Below are positions 14,727-23,363 of a DNA stretch of 32,849 bases, piece by piece. The stretch lies in NCBI GenBank assembly GCA_964510785.1, contig CAZECM010000031.1, positions 1 to 32,849 on the forward strand. The letters run 5' to 3'. Under the pieces are notes generated by a model that was not told the DNA's origin, did no database searches, and saw only the letters and a program-made list of their open reading frames with translations. Every line of letters starts with the position of its first letter. Position 1 is the first letter of the stretch. The translations under genes were made by a program, and so were the position numbers. This DNA comes from JAAYZM01 sp964510785 (GTDB taxonomy: Bacteria; Actinomycetota; Actinomycetes; Actinomycetales; Cellulomonadaceae).

Positions 14727-17700
14727 GTGCCCGCACGTCGTCTGACCGCCATCACTTCGAGCCTCGCACTCGTCGCAGCGCTACTTGTCGCACTGCCGAC
14801 GTCCGCCCAGGCTGCAAGCCTCGACGCGCCGACACCGGGCGCGTCGACTGAGCTCAGCGGCGACGTCCATCTCTCGTGGGGCGCAGTGAGCGGTGCCTCG
14901 CGATATCGCATCGAGATCCGCACCGGCTCCGACCCGAGCTCACCTCTCGTGGTCGGGGCGACGACGTTTGCGCGGTCGTACACACCGACGGCTACTCTGC
15001 GGACCGCCGAGCCGCGCACGTTGTACTGGTCGGTCGCCGGGCAGGAAACGGCTTCGGACAGCACGCGGGGCAGTTTCTCCGACCCGCAGCCCATCAACCT
15101 GGACGCGCTCTCCACCCCGACGCTGCAGTCTCCGGCCGACGGCACGCAGGTCAACTACCCGACTCCCGTGACGTTCACCTGGTCGCCGGTGCGGGGCGCG
15201 GTGAGCTACACGCTCGAGTACTCCTCGGACTCCCTCTTCCTCTCGGGAGTCACCACCTCGGTGACCACCACGGGTACGAGCGCGACGCCGACCAACCCGC
15301 TCGCGAGGTCTTCCGGCGGGAGCCAGATCACCTGGTACTGGCGCGTGCGTGCGAACTTCGCTGGCGCGAGCGGTGCGGTCTCGGGGCCGTTCCAGGCCTC
15401 GACCCGGACCTTCACCCTCAACTGGGGGGCGAGCGTCTCGCGGCCCACCCTTCTGACCCCTGAGCACTGGGAAGAAGGGGACGCGGCGATCTCCGACCCG
15501 TTCTTCTCGTGGGAGCCCGTCGCGGGCGCCAAGGAGTACCAGGTCGCGATCGGACAGTTCACGACCAACGGACTCGTCACCACGCCGATCACCGGAAGCC
15601 CCTTCACCACGTCAGCGACCTTCTTCGCGCCGCCCAGGGCTCTCACCAACCGTAACTACTTCTGGCAGGTGACGGCGGTCGACGCGTCAGGCAACCTCGG
15701 GGTCGCCTCCGAAGTCCGAGAGTTCAACCGACTCTGGGGCATGCAAGCTGAGCCCACTCTGCCGGGCGGGATCACCGAGGCCGCGCCGGTGACGACCGTG
15801 GGCACCAACAATCCCCTCAGCCCGACGGAGATGGAGTTCAGCGACTTCGAGCTCACGTGGGAACCACTCCCCCGGGCGACGTACTACGAGGTGGAGGTGT
15901 ACCCCATTACTCAAAATGAGGCGCCTGTGCTTACGTGCAGGACGGCTGGCACGAGTGCCACGATCGTCGCCTACGACGGGACGGCCTCGGGGTCTCCGAG
16001 TGCCGTGACGACGCGTGGGCAGTGCCTCTGGACGCCCACGGTGGCGAGGCGCATTCAGCCGAACGCTCTCTACCGGTGGCGGGTGCGAGGGGTTGACCTC
16101 GATGCCACCAACAACACGTCATTCACCGGGAGTCACACGAACCCCGTGGTCTCGCAGTGGTCCGACCCACAGACCGCGGCGTACCCGGGCCGTGAGCGCT
16201 ACGTCTACGTGACGGAAGACACCGATCGGGTCTACAACATTCAGGTCGACGGGGCGTCTTGGAACGACGCTACCCACCTCGGGCAGATCCAGCTCGAGTC
16301 CTCGCCGCTCCTGAGCTGGACACCCGTCAAGGGGGTCACCGTCGTTGACGGCGAGCCGGAAGAGTACGACGCCGTGGGCTACGAGGTCCGGTTCGCGCTC
16401 GACGCCGGATTCACGACAGGCGTGTCCCGCGTCATCACTCCGGTCGCGAAGCTGCGCACCATCGGTGTCTTCGCGAACAACAGCACGGGCCTGCCTTACT
16501 ACTGGGACGTCCGGCCACTCGCAGACACGAACTGGAGCAGCGCCGTCAACTACATGGACGACGCGACGGTCCCGTTGTCCTGGCAGAAGTCCACCGCCCC
16601 CACCGCTATCGATGCGGCAACGGCAGTGGCCTACGAGGACGGTGCCACCGTACTGCACTGGACACCCCAGTTCTCCAGCTCCGCCACGGCGGGCGGCAGC
16701 CGCGGCTACCACGTCCAGGTGTTCAACAGCAGCGGGTCCTTGCTTGCGCAGGGCGCCACCGAGTACCCGTACTGGGTGCTGCGTAACCCCTCGAACGACC
16801 GCCCCCTCACCGACGGCAGCTACAAGGTGTACGTCGCGCCGCTCGATGCGGACGGCAAGGCGGGTACGTACGCACCCGCGCTCGACGTCACGGTCGCACG
16901 CCCGACCCCGCAGAACATCACTGCATCCGCGCGTTCAGCCGGTGCTGTCCTGCGTTGGGACGCGGTCAACGCCGCGACGGCCTACCAGGTGCAGTGGTGG
17001 AACACGGGGACGCCCGGCACCGTGACGACCTCCGCGTGGCTCGGACAGACGGCATACTCCGTCGACAACCTTCCTGCAGGTCAGTACCAGTTCCGGGTCA
17101 AGACTCGTGGGGCGTGGAACGACGAGTCGAGCTGGAGCTCACCCGCAGGCTTCACCATCAGCTCCCCCACTGTTCCGCTCACGACCAACGACAAGGCAGT
17201 TCTGTCGTCCGCGCACCGAGTCCTCCAGTGGAACTCCGTCCCCGGCGCCTCGCGCTACCTGGTGACGACCGCGTCCACGCGTGCCGGCGCCGAGGCGAGC
17301 ACCGGCGTCGAGACTCTGGCTACCTCGTACGCGGTCCCCACTGACGTCACGTTCGGCACGCCGATGTACTGGCGTGTCACGGCGGTCGCGGAGCGTGCCG
17401 GTTCCCTCGTGCGACTCGGCACGTCGAGCATCCACGAGGTCTACTTCCGGACCCCGCCCAAGGCACCGAAGGCACCTTCGCTCGCGGTCTCGGGCAAGGA
17501 CCTCTCGGTGTCGTGGCCAGCGCTGTCCATGGCCGAGGCCGGAACTGACGGCGCACTCCAGTACATCGTGAGGTACCGCGCGGCAGACCTCGTCCCCGCC
17601 GCAGACTGGACCACGCTCGCGCCGACCACGGGAGCGGCGACGAGCAAGCTCGTCACCGGGCTCGTGAGGGGCACGTCGTACGAGTTCCAGGTCAGCGCCG

Positions 17701-18614
17701 CCAGCGGCGAGGGCCCCGGTCCCTGGTCTCCGTCGCGCAAGGGTGCGGCAGCGGCTCTGCCCGGCGCACCGACCAACGTGCAGGCGAGCGGAACCCTGGG
17801 CGGACTTTCGCTCAAGTGGCGGGCACCGAGCGGCGCAGCGACCGGCGGCACTCCTCTCACGGGATACACGCTCAAGTACCGAAAGTCCGGGACGTCGGCG
17901 TGGACCCAGCGGTCGCTCGCCCTGGTGACGTCCATCGACCTCGCAGGCCTCAGCGCGGGTTCGCAGTACGAGATCGAGCTCTCGGCGCGCAACGCGGTCG
18001 GAACCGGCCCCGCGGCGACGGTCTCCGGCCAAGCCCTCGCGCTGCCTTCTGTGCCACGATCCGTTGCCGTCAAGGCCGGCGACGCCAAGCTCGCCGTGAC
18101 CTGGAAGGCGCCGGCGAACAACGGAGGCAACCCCATCACGGGCTACGTCGTGGAGTACCGCGCCTACGCGAAGGGCTGGGGCTCGTGGTCGTCGCGGAAC
18201 ACCTCGGCGTCGACCACGAAGCTTGACATCACGGGCCTCACCAACGGGTCCAAGTATCAGGTCCGGGTGTCGGCACGAACCAAGGTTGGGGACGGTCCCA
18301 CGTCGACCTTGATCCAGCGCACGCCGGCAAGCAAGCCCGGGGCACCGAAGTCCGTCAAGGTCAAAGCCCAGAAGGGCAAGTCAACCGTCACCTGGAAGGC
18401 CGCCCCGGCGAACGGCTCCAAGATCACGGGCTACATCGTGCAGTACTCGACCAATGGCAAGAAGTGGAAGCAGGCCAAGGCGGTCAAGGCGAGCGTCCGC
18501 AAGCTGACCACGAAGGTCGGCAAGAAGGGCAAGAAGGTCTACTTCCGCGTCATCGCGAAGAACAAGATCGGCAAGGGCACGCCGAGCGCGGTCATCACCA
18601 TCACCAAGAAGTAG
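14727..18614 (+). CDS. Secreted multi-domain fibronectin type III protein
   Basis: A 1295-residue exported surface or matrix protein with no recognised enzyme domain. GTG 14727 is preferred because GGAGGA (14717-14722) sits 4 nt before it; ATG 14715 overlaps that site. A signal peptide (PARRLTAITSSLALVAALLVALPTSAQA) is followed by a long array of beta modules of the form 'SPADG...F.W.PV.GA..Y' to about residue 910. Four canonical FnIII domains follow at roughly 911-1008, 1010-1104, 1105-1198 and 1203-1295 (TGYxVxYR, GLxxGxxYxxxVxA). The last domain has 24 Lys in 93 residues and no Asp or Glu. There is no LPXTG or C-terminal membrane anchor. It is divergent from the hydrolase and convergent with aroC. 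Adhesion, carbohydrate-related binding or matrix roles are guesses. Confidence 0.92.
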   Translation: MPARRLTAITSSLALVAALLVALPTSAQAASLDAPTPGASTELSGDVHLSWGAVSGASRYRIEIRTGSDPSSPLVVGATTFARSYTPTATLRTAEPRTLYWSVAGQETASDSTRGSFSDPQPINLDALSTPTLQSPADGTQVNYPTPVTFTWSPVRGAVSYTLEYSSDSLFLSGVTTSVTTTGTSATPTNPLARSSGGSQITWYWRVRANFAGASGAVSGPFQASTRTFTLNWGASVSRPTLLTPEHWEEGDAAISDPFFSWEPVAGAKEYQVAIGQFTTNGLVTTPITGSPFTTSATFFAPPRALTNRNYFWQVTAVDASGNLGVASEVREFNRLWGMQAEPTLPGGITEAAPVTTVGTNNPLSPTEMEFSDFELTWEPLPRATYYEVEVYPITQNEAPVLTCRTAGTSATIVAYDGTASGSPSAVTTRGQCLWTPTVARRIQPNALYRWRVRGVDLDATNNTSFTGSHTNPVVSQWSDPQTAAYPGRERYVYVTEDTDRVYNIQVDGASWNDATHLGQIQLESSPLLSWTPVKGVTVVDGEPEEYDAVGYEVRFALDAGFTTGVSRVITPVAKLRTIGVFANNSTGLPYYWDVRPLADTNWSSAVNYMDDATVPLSWQKSTAPTAIDAATAVAYEDGATVLHWTPQFSSSATAGGSRGYHVQVFNSSGSLLAQGATEYPYWVLRNPSNDRPLTDGSYKVYVAPLDADGKAGTYAPALDVTVARPTPQNITASARSAGAVLRWDAVNAATAYQVQWWNTGTPGTVTTSAWLGQTAYSVDNLPAGQYQFRVKTRGAWNDESSWSSPAGFTISSPTVPLTTNDKAVLSSAHRVLQWNSVPGASRYLVTTASTRAGAEASTGVETLATSYAVPTDVTFGTPMYWRVTAVAERAGSLVRLGTSSIHEVYFRTPPKAPKAPSLAVSGKDLSVSWPALSMAEAGTDGALQYIVRYRAADLVPAADWTTLAPTTGAATSKLVTGLVRGTSYEFQVSAASGEGPGPWSPSRKGAAAALPGAPTNVQASGTLGGLSLKWRAPSGAATGGTPLTGYTLKYRKSGTSAWTQRSLALVTSIDLAGLSAGSQYEIELSARNAVGTGPAATVSGQALALPSVPRSVAVKAGDAKLAVTWKAPANNGGNPITGYVVEYRAYAKGWGSWSSRNTSASTTKLDITGLTNGSKYQVRVSARTKVGDGPTSTLIQRTPASKPGAPKSVKVKAQKGKSTVTWKAAPANGSKITGYIVQYSTNGKKWKQAKAVKASVRKLTTKVGKKGKKVYFRVIAKNKIGKGTPSAVITITKK

Positions 18615-18621
18615 CGGCACT

Positions 18622-18660
18622 GCGAAGCGCCGGTCGAGTTCGTCTCGACCGGCGCTTCGC
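18622..18660. terminator. Bidirectional terminator between fibronectin protein and aroC
   Basis: A 17-bp perfect stem (18622-18638 with 18644-18660) around the loop TTCGT. It lies between convergent stops at 18614 and 18666. Confidence 0.93.
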
Positions 18661-18665
18661 GTTCC

Positions 18666-19883
18666 TCAGCGCTGCAGCTCGGGGATCGCGTCGAGGTAGG
18701 CGTCCAGGTTGCGTCGCACCTCTGCCACGGAGTCGCCTCCGGTCTTCTCGAGGAGCGCCTGAGCAAGTGTCAGGGCGACCATCGCCTCGGCAACGACGGC
18801 GGCAGGCGGGACGGCACAGACGTCCGAGCGCTGGTGCTGTGCCTTGGCGGCGTCAGCGCCGGCCGTGTCGATGGTGTCGAGCGCGCGCGGAACCGTGGAG
18901 ATCGGCTTCATCGCGGCGCGCACACGCAGGATCTCACCGTTGGTCATGCCGCCCTCGAGCCCGCCGGCCCGGTTGGAGCGACGCACGATGCGTCCGTCCG
19001 CACCGCGTTCCATCTCGTCGTGCGCGGCTGAGCCTCGGCGCGCCGCCGTACGGAAGCCGTCGCCCACCTCGACGCCCTTGATCGCCTGGATACTCATGAG
19101 CGCCGCGGCGAGGCGTGCGTCGAGGCGCCGGTCGGCGTGCACGTAAGAGCCGAGCCCCGTGGGCACGTCGTACGCGAGTACCTCGACCACGCCGCCGAGC
19201 GTGTCGCCGTCCTTCTGGCACTCGTCGATCTCGGCCACCATCGCGGCCGAGGTCTCGGCGTGGAAGCAGCGCACGGGATCGGCGTCGAGGAAGGCGGCGT
19301 CGTCCGGCTCGGGCAACTCGGCGCCCTCAGGAACGGCGACGGGGCCGATCTGGACCACGTGCGAGACGAGGCGGATGCCTGCGGCCTGCTCGAGGAGGAG
19401 CGCTGCGACGAGGCCGAGCGCGACACGGGTGGCGGTCTCGCGAGCGGATGCCCGTTCGAGCACCGGGCGCGCGTCGTCGAAACCGTACTTGCGCATGCCC
19501 ACGAGATCCGCGTGGCCGGGTCGGGGACGCGTGAGGGGGCGGTTGCGCGCGATCTCGCGCTCGTCCCCCGTACCCGCATCGATGAGCAGGGACTCCGGCG
19601 GCACCGGGTCGGCCGACATGACGTCGACCCACTTGGGCCATTCGGTGTTTCCGATCTCGATGGTCAGAGGGCCACCCTGCGTCACGCCATGACGCAGCCC
19701 GGCAAGGATGCGCACCTCGTCCTGCTCGAACTTCATGCGCGCCCCGCGGCCATAGCCGAGGCGTCTGCGGGCGAGAGCGGCCTGCACGTCTGCCGTCGTC
19801 ACCTCGACGCCAGCTGGGAGCCCCTCGAGGATCCCGACGAGTGCCTGGCCGTGCGATTCACCGGAAGTCAGCCAACGAAGCAT
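18666..19883 (-). CDS. aroC: Chorismate synthase
   Basis: Last step of the shikimate pathway: EPSP to chorismate, needing reduced FMN. From ATG 19883 (MLRWLTSGESHG) the protein has 405 residues, normal for the family; GGAGG lies about 10 nt upstream. Family motifs: SGESHG at the start, RPGHADLVGMRKYG, FRTAARRGSAAHDE, RRSNRAGGLEGGMTNGE and RSDVCAVPPAAVVAEAMVA. It lies 58 nt after pilO on the same strand, so it may be read from the pilus operon as well as from its own promoter. Confidence 0.98.
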   Translation of the reverse strand: MLRWLTSGESHGQALVGILEGLPAGVEVTTADVQAALARRRLGYGRGARMKFEQDEVRILAGLRHGVTQGGPLTIEIGNTEWPKWVDVMSADPVPPESLLIDAGTGDEREIARNRPLTRPRPGHADLVGMRKYGFDDARPVLERASARETATRVALGLVAALLLEQAAGIRLVSHVVQIGPVAVPEGAELPEPDDAAFLDADPVRCFHAETSAAMVAEIDECQKDGDTLGGVVEVLAYDVPTGLGSYVHADRRLDARLAAALMSIQAIKGVEVGDGFRTAARRGSAAHDEMERGADGRIVRRSNRAGGLEGGMTNGEILRVRAAMKPISTVPRALDTIDTAGADAAKAQHQRSDVCAVPPAAVVAEAMVALTLAQALLEKTGGDSVAEVRRNLDAYLDAIPELQR

Positions 19884-19941
19884 GGGCCGTATCCTCCCAC
19901 GCCGGGCCGCGTGAGCGGCCCGGCGTCCGACGGGCGAGTCG

Positions 19942-20715
19942 CTATTGCAGAGGTGCGAAGGGGTTGCCGCTCCCGCTCGGCAACGGCGGCAGCTCCGCAC
20001 CCTCCACGGGGGGCACCACGGCGCCTTCGGAGTCAAGTAGCACGTAGGCGAGGAAGCCCACCTGTGTCTCGAGGAACTCGGGCGTAGTCGCAGGACGACC
20101 GCCCTGAGCGCCTTGCTCGTCCTGGACGGTGGTGGAAACGGCGTTGACGAGCACGAGGCGGGGGTTGTCGAGCTGAAGGGTCTCGAGGAACTCGAGCGTT
20201 GGCTCGTACTCCGCGAGCAGCGTGATCGCTACGGGCACCGCGTAGAAGCCCGCAGGCAGGGTCGGTCCGGTCGGAGCCGGGGGCGCCGATGTCTCGTCAT
20301 CCGTGGCCTCGTCCGCGTCCGCGTCGTCATCGGGCGCCGGAGCCGGCTGGGTGACCGTCGGAGCGAACACCTCGTAGGGGAACCCGGGTGCCATCCCGAC
20401 CACGAAGACGTCAGTCTGGACCGCGATTCCGTCAATCTGTCGAGTCAGTTCGTTGAGCAGCAGCTCGGTCGGAAGCTGTACTTGGAGTTCGGCCAGCTCG
20501 GCCTTGTACTCGTCGAGCTTCGCAAAATCGGCCCGCAGGCCCGCGAGCTGGATCTCGAGCTGGTCGATCCGCGCCTGCTCCTGCTCAGCGCGTTCGCGTG
20601 CCTCGGCCGTCGCGTCCATGGTGGGCGAGATCATGAGGAAGTAGGCGATCGCGGCGATCACGATCGAGACAAAGACTGCTGCGCCCATCCAGCGCAGCGC
20701 TGCCGGGTTACGCAT
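19942..20715 (-). CDS. pilO: Type IV pilus alignment protein PilO
   Basis: A bitopic inner-membrane partner of PilN in the PilMNO platform. It has 257 residues: a short basic N-terminus, one membrane helix at 10-28, a coiled coil at about 34-80 rich in Glu/Leu/Arg, then the globular part with the typical FYAVPVAITLLAEYEPTLEFLETL strand-helix. An acidic, proline-rich insert (about 120-150: PAPDDDADADEATDDE) splits the globular domain and is unusual compared with proteobacterial PilO. The C-terminus is proline-rich. The ATG overlaps the pilN stop (ATGA). There is no pilP downstream, as expected without an outer membrane. Confidence 0.9.
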   Translation of the reverse strand: MRNPAALRWMGAAVFVSIVIAAIAYFLMISPTMDATAEARERAEQEQARIDQLEIQLAGLRADFAKLDEYKAELAELQVQLPTELLLNELTRQIDGIAVQTDVFVVGMAPGFPYEVFAPTVTQPAPAPDDDADADEATDDETSAPPAPTGPTLPAGFYAVPVAITLLAEYEPTLEFLETLQLDNPRLVLVNAVSTTVQDEQGAQGGRPATTPEFLETQVGFLAYVLLDSEGAVVPPVEGAELPPLPSGSGNPFAPLQ

Positions 20716-21434
20716 CAGCTCTCCTCCCCCTCGACCGCGGTGAAGCGGTTGTGGAACGCGGCGATGTTGACCTGCACCGTCGCCATCGTCTCGTAGTACA
20801 CAACGCCCTCTTCCTCAGCGATCTCCGAGGTGGAGACGAGTGGGTCCGAGAACCCAGTGATGGTCGCCATGCCTTCGAGCCACTCGGCGACGTCAGGCAC
20901 CGTGGCCGCTCGACCCGTGAAGCTGATGACGGCGACGGACGGTTGCGCAAGCGGGTTTGCGTTCCCCTGCGCATCCTCCATGGGCGTAGGGAGCACGGCC
21001 GAGAAGTCGGTCAGCGTCCAGCCCTCCGGGGCGACGGACTGAATCGCCTGGAAGTACTCCGCCCACATGAACTCGTTCGACATTCCGAACTCACGTGCGG
21101 TGAGCGTGCCGGCGAGCTGACTCTTGACCTTGGGAACTTCGGCGTACTGCGTCATCTCGCTCTGTAGCGCAACGACTCGCGCCTCCTTCTCGGCCACATC
21201 CGCCTCGGCGTTGGTGAGCGAGAAGAGCGAGCTGACGATGATCACGGCGAGTACTGCGACGACAGCGACGACGACGAGGAGCGCGCGGATCCGCACTCCG
21301 CCCATTGCCCGACGCGACCGCACGTCTGGAGGCAGCAGGTTGACCTGCGGCATCGGTGGCGCGCCGATGCCGGAGACGTCGATGTAGCCCGTGTAACCGT
21401 CGGGCGTCTGGGGACCCTGGTTCTTCTTGCTCAC
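20715..21434 (-). CDS. pilN: Type IV pilus assembly protein PilN
   Basis: A bitopic protein that links cytoplasmic PilM to PilO. The GTG start at 21434-21432 overlaps the pilM stop as GTGA; longer forms run into pilM antiframe. Length 239 residues. The PilM-binding segment MPQVNLLPPDVRSRR lies at residues 28-42, preceded by a 27-residue Gly/Pro-rich extension; the membrane helix is at 50-72, followed by a coiled coil (EADVAEKEARVVALQSEM) and a ferredoxin-like periplasmic-type domain. Position and length match PilN although sequence identity in this family is low. Confidence 0.92.
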   Translation of the reverse strand: MSKKNQGPQTPDGYTGYIDVSGIGAPPMPQVNLLPPDVRSRRAMGGVRIRALLVVVAVVAVLAVIIVSSLFSLTNAEADVAEKEARVVALQSEMTQYAEVPKVKSQLAGTLTAREFGMSNEFMWAEYFQAIQSVAPEGWTLTDFSAVLPTPMEDAQGNANPLAQPSVAVISFTGRAATVPDVAEWLEGMATITGFSDPLVSTSEIAEEEGVVYYETMATVQVNIAAFHNRFTAVEGEES

Positions 21435-22477
21435 TTCTCCACCGCCAGCGCGAGACCGAGCGGGACGGCGAGGGTGGTCTCCACGCCTTGCAGCGATGAG
21501 AGGTTGGCACTCTTGGAGATGGACACCGCACTCCCGAAGTCGACGAGGGTCACGGGCAATCGGCTCGCACTCGAGATGTACTGCCCCAGTCCGTGGAGGT
21601 AGGTCCCGCCACCGGTGAGGAGCACGAGCTCGGGCGCCGCGCCCGGGTTGTTCTGCCCGTAGTAGACAAAGGTGGAACGGATGGACTCGACAAGCCCACC
21701 CACCACGTGACTCACGACATCTGCGGCCTGGCGCAGCTCCTCGGGAACCTGGAAGCCGACGCCCACCTGGCGCTTGAGCACCTCGGCATCGCCCACGGCG
21801 ATCTTGAGCTCGGCAGCCACGGCGTCGGTCGCATCCTGGCCGCCCGAGGCGAGGATGCGCACGAGCTGGGGGGTGCCGTGGTCGAGGATGACGATGTTGG
21901 TGGTCTTGGCGCCGACGTCGACGAGTGCCACGCACCGATCGTCGATGCCGAGCATCCTAAGCGAGCGCGTGAGCGCGAACGCGTTGAGGTCCACCTGCTC
22001 TGGCTGCCAGCCCGCGGTCTCGGCCGCCGCGATGTTGGGGGCGAGCGTGTCACGCGTCGCGGCGACGAGCAGCCCCTGCACCGTGCGTTGACCGTTCTCG
22101 GCCTGGAAGCCCGCGGTCGGGTAGTAATCGAGCACAGCGTCTTCGACGGCGACCGGCAGCATGTCCTGCACCTGGAAGGCCAGCGTGGACCGTAGCTGTG
22201 CCATCGGCATCCACGGCAGCTCGAGACTTCGCACGAGCACCCGCTGGTTGCCCACACCGAGTACCACTTCGCGGTTCGTGAACTTGCCGGCCGAGCGCAC
22301 CTGGCGCAGAGCCGCGACCACGATGTCGTGCTCGACCACCTCGCCGTCGCGCACCGCGCCTACGGGGAGGGGTGCCTCGGCATAGCGTTGCACCGTCGGG
22401 CGCCCTCGCCCGCGGGTGACCTCGACGGCGCGGACCTTTGAGGTCCCGATGTCGAGGCCGATCACACTCTTGGCCAC
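21431..22477 (-). CDS. pilM: Type IV pilus actin-like ATPase PilM
   Basis: A cytoplasmic actin-fold protein that binds ATP and the PilN N-terminus. It has 348 residues. Phosphate-1 motif GLDIGTSKVRAVEV is at the N-terminus, phosphate-2 VALVDVGAKTTNIVI is central, and adenosine-binding LLTGGGTYLHGL is near the end. The GTG start at 22477 follows AGGGAG with an 8-nt gap. It leads a tightly overlapped pilM-pilN-pilO set, 94 nt after pilD. Confidence 0.96.
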   Translation of the reverse strand: MAKSVIGLDIGTSKVRAVEVTRGRGRPTVQRYAEAPLPVGAVRDGEVVEHDIVVAALRQVRSAGKFTNREVVLGVGNQRVLVRSLELPWMPMAQLRSTLAFQVQDMLPVAVEDAVLDYYPTAGFQAENGQRTVQGLLVAATRDTLAPNIAAAETAGWQPEQVDLNAFALTRSLRMLGIDDRCVALVDVGAKTTNIVILDHGTPQLVRILASGGQDATDAVAAELKIAVGDAEVLKRQVGVGFQVPEELRQAADVVSHVVGGLVESIRSTFVYYGQNNPGAAPELVLLTGGGTYLHGLGQYISSASRLPVTLVDFGSAVSISKSANLSSLQGVETTLAVPLGLALAVEK

Positions 22478-22502
22478 GCGTCCACTCCCTTACCGCAACG
22501 AC

Positions 22503-22536
22503 CGGTCCTACCTTGTCCGTTCAGGTATCGACCGGG
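22503..22536. repeat. Nested inverted repeat between pilD and pilM
   Basis: CCGGTC (22503-22508) pairs with GACCGG (22531-22536), and inside it TACCT (22510-22514) pairs with AGGTA (22524-22528). It lies in the only sizeable gap (22478-22571) of the downstream pilus genes. It could be a weak terminator, an RNA-processing site or an operator. Confidence 0.45.
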
Positions 22537-22571
22537 TGGCTCCGTTCCTTGAGCCGACCGAGTGAGGTAGT

Positions 22572-23363
22572 TCAGGTGAATAAGCCCAGATAGGCGTTCC
22601 ATACCGGTTCCCCGGCGAACACGCCGAGCCAGGCGCCGAGCAGCATCCACGGACCGAAAGGGATGGCGCTCTTTCGCTTCGCCCGCCCCAAGAGGAGCAG
22701 GGCGATCGAGAACAGCCCGCCAACGAGGAAGGCGCCGAACGCTCCGGTCACGAACGACCCCCAGCCGAGCCACGCGAGCGCACCGCCAAGGAGGCCCGCG
22801 AGTTTGACGTCACCGAAGCCCATCCCCCCGGGACGCACGAGCATGACCAGGAAGTAGAGCGTCCACAGCACCACGCCGCCGATCAGCGCGCGCACCGCAG
22901 CCCCCCAGTCACCGCCTTGCCAGCTCGCAAGAAGCAGCAGCGCGATGAGAACGGGGTAGGACGGCAGCACGATGGCGTTGGGCAGCCGACGCGTGTCGAG
23001 GTCGATGAGCGCCAACGCCATCGAGACGGCGGCGAGATAGAGGTAGGCGGGGACGGCCCACGGCAGCTCGCGCGAAACACCGAGGAGGAGGTAGGTCGCC
23101 ACGAAGAGTGCGCCCGTCCCCAGCTCGACGAGCGGGTAGCGACCGGAGATCGGCGCCTTGCAGTCGCGACATCTCCCCCGCAGCACGAGCCACGAGAGCA
23201 CCGGCACGTTGTCGAAGGGGCGCACGGGCTTGCCGCACGAGGGACACGCGCTCCCAGGGCGAACGAGCGATCGTCCGAGGGGTACGCGGTAGATGACGAC
23301 GTTCAGGAAGGAACCGATCAGCAGACCGAGGACCCCGACGAAGATCCCGATGGCGAGAGTCAT
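22572..23363 (-). CDS. pilD: Prepilin peptidase / N-methyltransferase PilD
   Basis: A membrane aspartyl protease that cleaves type III signal peptides of the pilins after Gly, and usually methylates the new N-terminus. It has 263 residues with about eight membrane helices. The N-terminal cytoplasmic domain has the zinc cysteines CPSC (40, 43) and CRDC (65, 68), which mark the bifunctional form. Catalytic aspartates are in LIDLDTRRLPN (121/123) and GFGD (185). The ATG at 23363 directly abuts the stop of the pilX-like gene, with no spacer. All four pilin-like substrates lie upstream in the same cluster. Confidence 0.97.
   Translation of the reverse strand: MTLAIGIFVGVLGLLIGSFLNVVIYRVPLGRSLVRPGSACPSCGKPVRPFDNVPVLSWLVLRGRCRDCKAPISGRYPLVELGTGALFVATYLLLGVSRELPWAVPAYLYLAAVSMALALIDLDTRRLPNAIVLPSYPVLIALLLLASWQGGDWGAAVRALIGGVVLWTLYFLVMLVRPGGMGFGDVKLAGLLGGALAWLGWGSFVTGAFGAFLVGGLFSIALLLLGRAKRKSAIPFGPWMLLGAWLGVFAGEPVWNAYLGLFT

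Noticed and set aside
12541..14736. Single frame running through the N stretch on the minus strand
   Set aside because: After the gap it enters the wrong frame (Arg-rich); the real tail is the frame ending at 12669.
19884..20036. Longer N-terminus for aroC
   Set aside because: The family starts at MLRWLTSGESHG; upstream residues are not conserved-looking and lie between genes.
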